DNA from: Planctomycetaceae bacterium
GTDB taxonomy: Bacteria > Planctomycetota > Planctomycetia > Pirellulales > Pirellulaceae
Length of the DNA stretch: 11,060 nt
Reading direction: 5' to 3'
NCBI GenBank assembly: GCA_005773145.1
Contig: SXHS01000290.1
Span: forward strand, 1 to 11,060
Part shown: piece by piece, positions 6,862-11,060 of the stretch
Layout: every line of letters begins with the position of its first letter
How positions within the stretch are numbered: the stretch's first letter is position 1
Position numbers and translations under genes: made by a program
The notes under the pieces: model-generated
Databases searched by the model: none
Seen by the model: only the letters and a program-made list of their open reading frames with translations
Told to the model about the DNA's origin: nothing

Positions 6862-7749
6862 ATGACGGGCAATTCAAGTCAAGTCGCAACTTTGGCAAAG
6901 CAGCTCATCCGCGTGGGGCACAGCCCGGACCCGGACGACGCGTTCATGTTTCATGCCCTCGCGAATGAGAAGATTGACACGGGTCGGTACGACTTTCGCC
7001 ACGAACTGGTTGACATTGAGACCCTGAATCGTCGTGCGTTCACGGGTGAATTGGAGCTGACGGCCGTCAGCATTCACGCCTATGCGTATCTGGCCGATCG
7101 CTACGCTCTCTGCGCGTGTGGCGCCAGCATGGGGGATGGCTACGGACCGATGGTCGTATCCAAGGCGTCACTTTCTCGGGAGGACCTCGGGGCGAGACGC
7201 ATCGCAGTCCCTGGCACTTTGACGTCCGCCTATTTGGCTCTGCGGTTGTACCTGGGGCAGGACTTCCCCACGGTGGTGGTACCGTTTGATCAGATCATTC
7301 CGGCCGTCGCAGCCGGTGAATGGCGTGGAACGCCGGTCGATGCGGGGCTGATCATCCACGAAGGACAACTCACCTATGCTGCGTCCGATCTGTCATTGGT
7401 TGTGGACCTCGGCCAATGGTGGGGTGAAGATACCGGCCTGCCGCTGCCGCTGGGGGCCAATGCGATTCGGCGAGATTTGGGAACTTCTGCCATGCGCGAG
7501 GTGACCGACCTGCTGCGGCAGAGTATCGCCTATGGACTGAAGCATCGCGATGAAGCGCTGGCCTACGCGCTTCAATACGGCCGAGATCTGGACCGCAAAC
7601 AGGGGGACCAGTTCGTGGGCATGTACGTGAATGACTGGACCCTCGACTTCGGCACCCGCGGGCGGGAGGCCGTGCGCAAGTTCTTGGATCGGGGATTCCA
7701 AGCGGGGGTCATCGACCGGGCGATCTCGCCCGATTTCATCGATTCCTAA
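6862..7749 (+). CDS. mqnD: MqnD-family protein, 1,4-dihydroxy-6-naphthoate synthase-like
   Basis: The product is 295 residues with no signal peptide, consistent with a cytosolic enzyme of the MqnA/MqnD family, which has a periplasmic-binding-protein-like fold. MqnD acts late in the futalosine menaquinone pathway, turning cyclic dehypoxanthinyl futalosine into 1,4-dihydroxy-6-naphthoate. Visible marks are the N-terminal GHSPDPDDAFMF (19-30), AVSIHAY (68-74), GDGYGPMVV (91-99), the IIHEGQLTY block (164-172) whose His166 fits the family's catalytic histidine, and GLPLPLGANAIRRDLG (192-207). The first motif reads PDPDD where my recollection of classical MqnD is PCPND, so this is a variant subfamily and the exact reaction is less sure than the family. 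AGGG lies 7 bases before the ATG. It is divergent from the molybdoenzyme across 251 bases; no other mqn gene is in the window. Confidence 0.8.
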   Translation: MTGNSSQVATLAKQLIRVGHSPDPDDAFMFHALANEKIDTGRYDFRHELVDIETLNRRAFTGELELTAVSIHAYAYLADRYALCACGASMGDGYGPMVVSKASLSREDLGARRIAVPGTLTSAYLALRLYLGQDFPTVVVPFDQIIPAVAAGEWRGTPVDAGLIIHEGQLTYAASDLSLVVDLGQWWGEDTGLPLPLGANAIRRDLGTSAMREVTDLLRQSIAYGLKHRDEALAYALQYGRDLDRKQGDQFVGMYVNDWTLDFGTRGREAVRKFLDRGFQAGVIDRAISPDFIDS

Positions 7750-7903
7750 GGCCGCTTTGCGGTCGGCCGGGCGTGCTGAACCGGGCTGGTGAAAACACCC
7801 AAAGTCCGCTACTCTAAGGGTTTGGGTTGGAGTGGGGACTCCGGTTCCCATGTCATCTTCAAGCGGTTGTTCCGCCGACCACTCAGGAAGGATACCAAAA
7901 CCG

Positions 7904-10129
7904 ATGAACTTTAACACGGCTCGGAGTTTACGCTGGCGGCGGTCGGCCGTCGCATTTCTGGGCGGACTGCTCGTCCTGGCACCCTTCGTCCAGGGGGTGT
8001 CTGCCGAGTCGGCCCGTGAGACCACCGCGTTGCGGCATGTGCCGGCTGATGCCGGGCTCTACCTCTCACTTCTTCGCAACCGGCAACAATATGACGCGCT
8101 GATGAACAGCCGAGCCGTGGCCAATCTGATGGCGTTGCCCATGGTTCAATTCGGGCTGATGATGGCGCAGACTCAGCTCATTTCGAACCCACAGATCGCA
8201 CCGATACGCGAAACCTTGGAGGATCCGGAAAACAAGCCTCTGCTCACCCTCGCCAAGCTGGCGGTTGCGGACGAAATTTTCGTGTATGCCGACTCGCGCG
8301 TGGGTGACCTTGTCAGTTTGGCAAACGAAATCAGCCAGGCGGTTAACGAGGCCACCGCTGAAGCGGCCGAGCAGTCCACCGAAGCGTTGGAACAGGCAGA
8401 AGGCGAGGAGGCTGAAGCAGAGGACACACCGACCGACGATCCTTCCGCCCGGATGGCCCAGCGAATCCTCGAGGTTGTCAATCGCAATCCAGAGCGTCTG
8501 GTCACGCCCAACCTGATCGTCGGGTTCAAGATGGCCGACGCCACCCTCATCCCGGAGCAGCTCGATCGACTCGAGCGGGTCTTGCGTGAGTCGTTGGTCG
8601 ATTACCCGCAAGTCGTCGAGCGCATGAGTCGGGAAATGGTGGGGGGATCGGAATTTCTGACGTTACGTTTGGATGGATCCTTGCTGCCGTGGGACAACTT
8701 GGATCAGGAGGCCCTGGAGCGCGGCGGCGAGGAACTGCAGAAGCTGATAGATCGCGTCAAGAAGCTGCCCATTGTGATCAGCATCGGGATGCGTGATGGC
8801 TATTTGATGTTGGCAATTGGGGATAGCCAAGACAAGCTTGCCACTTGGGGCACCGGCCCGCTGCTCGTTGACCGTCCTGAGATGCGTGGCGTCGTAGCAG
8901 CCGGAGATCGAGCGTTCACCACGATTAGCTATGTGAGTGAATCGCTGAATCGGACAATCAATTCCACTCAACGACAATTGGACGACATGCAATCCGGATT
9001 GCGCACGGCAATCGCGGCGTCGCAGATCGACACCACGGTGAAGCAAGAGCTGACGGCGGACCTTAAGAGCCTCGTCGATGAAGTCAAGGAGCGATTTCCT
9101 CTCGCCGGTGCCGTGGCGGGATATGCGTACTTGACGGACAGCGGCTACGAAGGCTTCACGTACGATTGGACGGCCAACGACAACCTAGATTCGTCGCAGA
9201 CCTTGACCATTTTGGAACATGTGGGTGCGAAGCCACTCTTCTTGTTGGCAGGGCGTTCCGTTCCTCTTTCGGTGGAAGGCTATGTCAAGATCGAGGAATG
9301 GGTACAGAAGGGATTCGTCTATGCGGAGCGCATCGGATTGGAGCAAATGACTCCTGAGAATCGCACGTTTTATGATGCGATCCGGAAAGAGCTGATGCCG
9401 GTTGTTGCACGCATGAGCCAGGTGAATCGCGAGCTGGTCGTGCCTTCTCTGCAGGATGGACAGTGTGCCCTGATCGTCGATGCCGACCTGACCGCCAAGC
9501 AATGGCACGCGCAAATGCCCCCCGCAAAACAGGCATTGCCCATGCTCGAATTGGCAACGGTCGTGGGGGTCAGCGACGTCGCCCAGTTTGAAAAGGCATT
9601 GGATGAATACTGGCAAATGACCCGCGAGGTGTTAACGAAATTACATGAAGTGGCACCGGAACAGATCCCCCAAGTGACGTTGCCGCAGCCCAAGGAGCAT
9701 GGATTTTCTGGCGGCAAGATTGTTTATTTGCCCCTGTCACCACAGTTGGGCATCGACAAACAGATCGCTCCTAATCGCGGCCTCTCCGATAAGTACGCCG
9801 TTTTCTCTCTGACGCCGCGCACCTCCAAGCGACTCCTGGAAGCCCATCCCTTAACCCATTCCGACCTGGCCGCCGAAATCCAGAAACCGTGTGGCGGCGC
9901 GTTTCATCTCGATATCGCGGGGATTGTGGACGTGGTGAAGCCGTGGGTGGCCTATGCGGCCGAAACTCGCATGGCGGCCGCCGACGAGCAGCAGATCCAA
10001 ATGGTCATTGACCAGGCGGAGGCCGTCCTAAAGTTGATCAAGTGCTGTCAGGGAGTGTTTGGCACGGTCCGCTTGGAAGAGGGAGCAACCGTGAGTCATT
10101 TCCGTTGGCTGTTCCAGGACCAACGGTAG
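7904..10129 (+). CDS. Large secreted protein of unknown function
   Basis: The product is 741 residues. A classical signal peptide is visible: basic residues RSLRWRR, a hydrophobic core at 14-30 and a likely cut after VSA at 32-34. No later membrane segment is seen, so it should be released to the periplasm or outside. The mature part opens with HVPADAGLYLSL (45-56), a phrasing I associate with planctomycete exported proteins of the DUF3352 type, but I cannot confirm that family. A very acidic Glu/Ala-rich linker lies at about 139-182. The rest alternates amphipathic helices and short strands and has few cysteines and no catalytic motif that I recognise. The start at 7904 is chosen because AGGAAGGA lies 11 bases upstream and the signal peptide follows directly; the frame is open back to an ATG at 7832. 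It lies 154 bases after mqnD and 103 before aceE. Confidence 0.8.
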   Translation: MNFNTARSLRWRRSAVAFLGGLLVLAPFVQGVSAESARETTALRHVPADAGLYLSLLRNRQQYDALMNSRAVANLMALPMVQFGLMMAQTQLISNPQIAPIRETLEDPENKPLLTLAKLAVADEIFVYADSRVGDLVSLANEISQAVNEATAEAAEQSTEALEQAEGEEAEAEDTPTDDPSARMAQRILEVVNRNPERLVTPNLIVGFKMADATLIPEQLDRLERVLRESLVDYPQVVERMSREMVGGSEFLTLRLDGSLLPWDNLDQEALERGGEELQKLIDRVKKLPIVISIGMRDGYLMLAIGDSQDKLATWGTGPLLVDRPEMRGVVAAGDRAFTTISYVSESLNRTINSTQRQLDDMQSGLRTAIAASQIDTTVKQELTADLKSLVDEVKERFPLAGAVAGYAYLTDSGYEGFTYDWTANDNLDSSQTLTILEHVGAKPLFLLAGRSVPLSVEGYVKIEEWVQKGFVYAERIGLEQMTPENRTFYDAIRKELMPVVARMSQVNRELVVPSLQDGQCALIVDADLTAKQWHAQMPPAKQALPMLELATVVGVSDVAQFEKALDEYWQMTREVLTKLHEVAPEQIPQVTLPQPKEHGFSGGKIVYLPLSPQLGIDKQIAPNRGLSDKYAVFSLTPRTSKRLLEAHPLTHSDLAAEIQKPCGGAFHLDIAGIVDVVKPWVAYAAETRMAAADEQQIQMVIDQAEAVLKLIKCCQGVFGTVRLEEGATVSHFRWLFQDQR

Positions 10130-10232
10130 CGCAGCGTTCCGAAGATCGTTTCCTGCCGCAGCGTGGGCCGGCCGGCGCCGACTGAGCAGGCGTGATGAAT
10201 TACGGACCCGAATACCGGAAGAGAGTTGTCGC

Positions 10233-11060
10233 ATGTCGGATACGAATGCCGTAGAAGCGGGACGGGAATCGGTCGTGCCAGCACCTGGGGGAATGGTCGT
10301 ACCCGACGTGGACCCCGTGGAGACGCGGGAATGGCTCGATTCGCTCCAGTATGTACTCGATAGTCGCGGTGTTGAACGGGCCAACCACTTGTTGTCGGCG
10401 CTGGAAGATCGCGCACGCCATGCGGGTGTGGACGTGCCTTTCGGTCAGACGACTCCGTACATCAATTCCATCTCGGCCAGCAAGCAGCCGGTATATCCGG
10501 GGAATCGCGAAATCGAACGCCGCATTAAGAGCATCATCCGTTGGAATGCCATGGCCATGGTCGTGAGGGCCAATAAGGAATTTGATGGCATTGGCGGACA
10601 CATCTCCACCTATGCCTCCGCTGCCACCTTGTATGAGGTGGCATTCCAGCATTTCTTTCGGGGGCGTGGTGAAAGCGGCTACGATGGGGATCAAATCTAC
10701 TTTCAAGGCCATGTCTCGCCAGGCATTTATGCCCGCGCGTTTCTCGAAGGCGAACTGAGCGAACAGGATCTGGAACGATTTCGCCGCGAATTGGGGCCGC
10801 AGCCCGGTCTATCCTCGTATCCGCATCCCTGGCTCATGCCTAATTTTTGGGAATTCCCCACGGTTTCCATGGGGCTGGCCCCCATCATGGCGATCTATCA
10901 GGCTCGCTTTAACCGCTATCTGGAAGATCGCGGCATCAAGGACACCACGGGGGGGCATGTGTGGGCCTTCCTGGGGGACGGTGAGTGTGATGAGCCCGAG
11001 ACCTTAGGCGCCATTACGTTGGCCGCGCGAGAGCACCTGGACAATTTGATCTTTGTCATC
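10233..11060 (+). CDS. aceE: Pyruvate dehydrogenase E1 component, homodimeric type, N-terminal part (runs off right edge)
   Basis: The first 276 codons are present and open to the window end; the full family length is near 890 residues, so about 70% of the gene is missing. AceE decarboxylates pyruvate using thiamine diphosphate and passes the acetyl group to the lipoyl E2 of the pyruvate dehydrogenase complex in the cytosol. The sequence follows Escherichia coli AceE closely: DVDPVETREWL (25-35), YPGNREIERRI (88-98), GGHIST (121-126), YFQGHVSPGIYARAFLEG (156-173), SSYPHPWLMP (194-203), and the thiamine-diphosphate/Mg site GDGECDEPET (248-257). His123 and His160 match conserved active-site histidines. 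GGAAGAGAG ends 7 bases before the ATG. The N-terminus is about 15-20 residues longer than in E. coli. The gene for E2 would be expected downstream but is not visible. Confidence 0.96.
   Translation, partial: MSDTNAVEAGRESVVPAPGGMVVPDVDPVETREWLDSLQYVLDSRGVERANHLLSALEDRARHAGVDVPFGQTTPYINSISASKQPVYPGNREIERRIKSIIRWNAMAMVVRANKEFDGIGGHISTYASAATLYEVAFQHFFRGRGESGYDGDQIYFQGHVSPGIYARAFLEGELSEQDLERFRRELGPQPGLSSYPHPWLMPNFWEFPTVSMGLAPIMAIYQARFNRYLEDRGIKDTTGGHVWAFLGDGECDEPETLGAITLAAREHLDNLIFVI

Noticed and set aside
6611..6898. Upstream extension of the molybdoenzyme frame by 96 codons
   Set aside because: It would bury the Tat signal inside the protein; the twin-arginine motif directly after the ATG at 6610 marks the true N-terminus.
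7750..7775. GC-rich CCGC-TTT-GCGG hairpin after the mqnD stop as an intrinsic terminator
   Set aside because: The stem is only four base pairs and no T-run follows, so termination cannot be supported.
1..11060. CRISPR array, insertion sequence, prophage or defence system
   Set aside because: No regularly spaced repeats, terminal inverted repeats, transposase, integrase or nuclease motifs were seen; nearly all the sequence is covered by housekeeping-type or lineage-specific genes.

Overview
The window looks like chromosomal DNA from a moderately GC-rich bacterium, most likely a planctomycete. The arguments are: a trigger factor gene followed by two different clpP genes with no clpX; a proline- and acid-rich lipoprotein of a type I associate with Pirellula-like genomes; a solitary MqnD-family (futalosine menaquinone pathway) gene; large secreted proteins with no recognisable family; and weak or unevenly spaced Shine-Dalgarno sequences. 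The assignment is an inference from gene content, not from a phylogenetic marker.

Layout. The left edge (1-385) holds the 5' part of a minus-strand gene whose product begins with a clear FHA phosphopeptide-binding domain; it runs off the window. About 550 bases without a convincing gene follow (386-937), ending in a short tandem repeat just upstream of a tRNA-Gly(GCC) gene (938-1010). From there a plus-strand protein-quality-control block runs with short gaps (59, 77, 94 and 59 bases): trigger factor tig (1070-2575), clpP1 (2653-3288), clpP2 (3383-3979) and a lipoprotein gene (4039-5280). A minus-strand, Tat-exported, sulfite-oxidase-type molybdenum enzyme (5318-6610) meets this block tail to tail and is divergent from an mqnD-like gene (6862-7749). 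After mqnD come a large secreted protein of unknown function (7904-10129) and the first 276 codons of aceE, the homodimeric pyruvate dehydrogenase E1 (10233 to the right edge).

How they fit together. Trigger factor receives nascent chains at the ribosome, and ClpP1/ClpP2 form a proteolytic chamber that degrades failed products. Their linkage is the expected housekeeping pairing, and the second ClpP suggests a mixed-subunit peptidase. The right half is mainly respiratory and central metabolism: an exported molybdoenzyme that would feed electrons to an unseen carrier, a menaquinone biosynthesis enzyme, and acetyl-CoA production from pyruvate. I see no CRISPR array, transposase, phage gene, toxin-antitoxin pair or obvious defence system. 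I do not think the window contains a dramatic new system. The most interesting items are the two-ClpP module with its lipoprotein neighbour, the tRNA gene leading the tig block, the variant MqnD and the orphan secreted protein.
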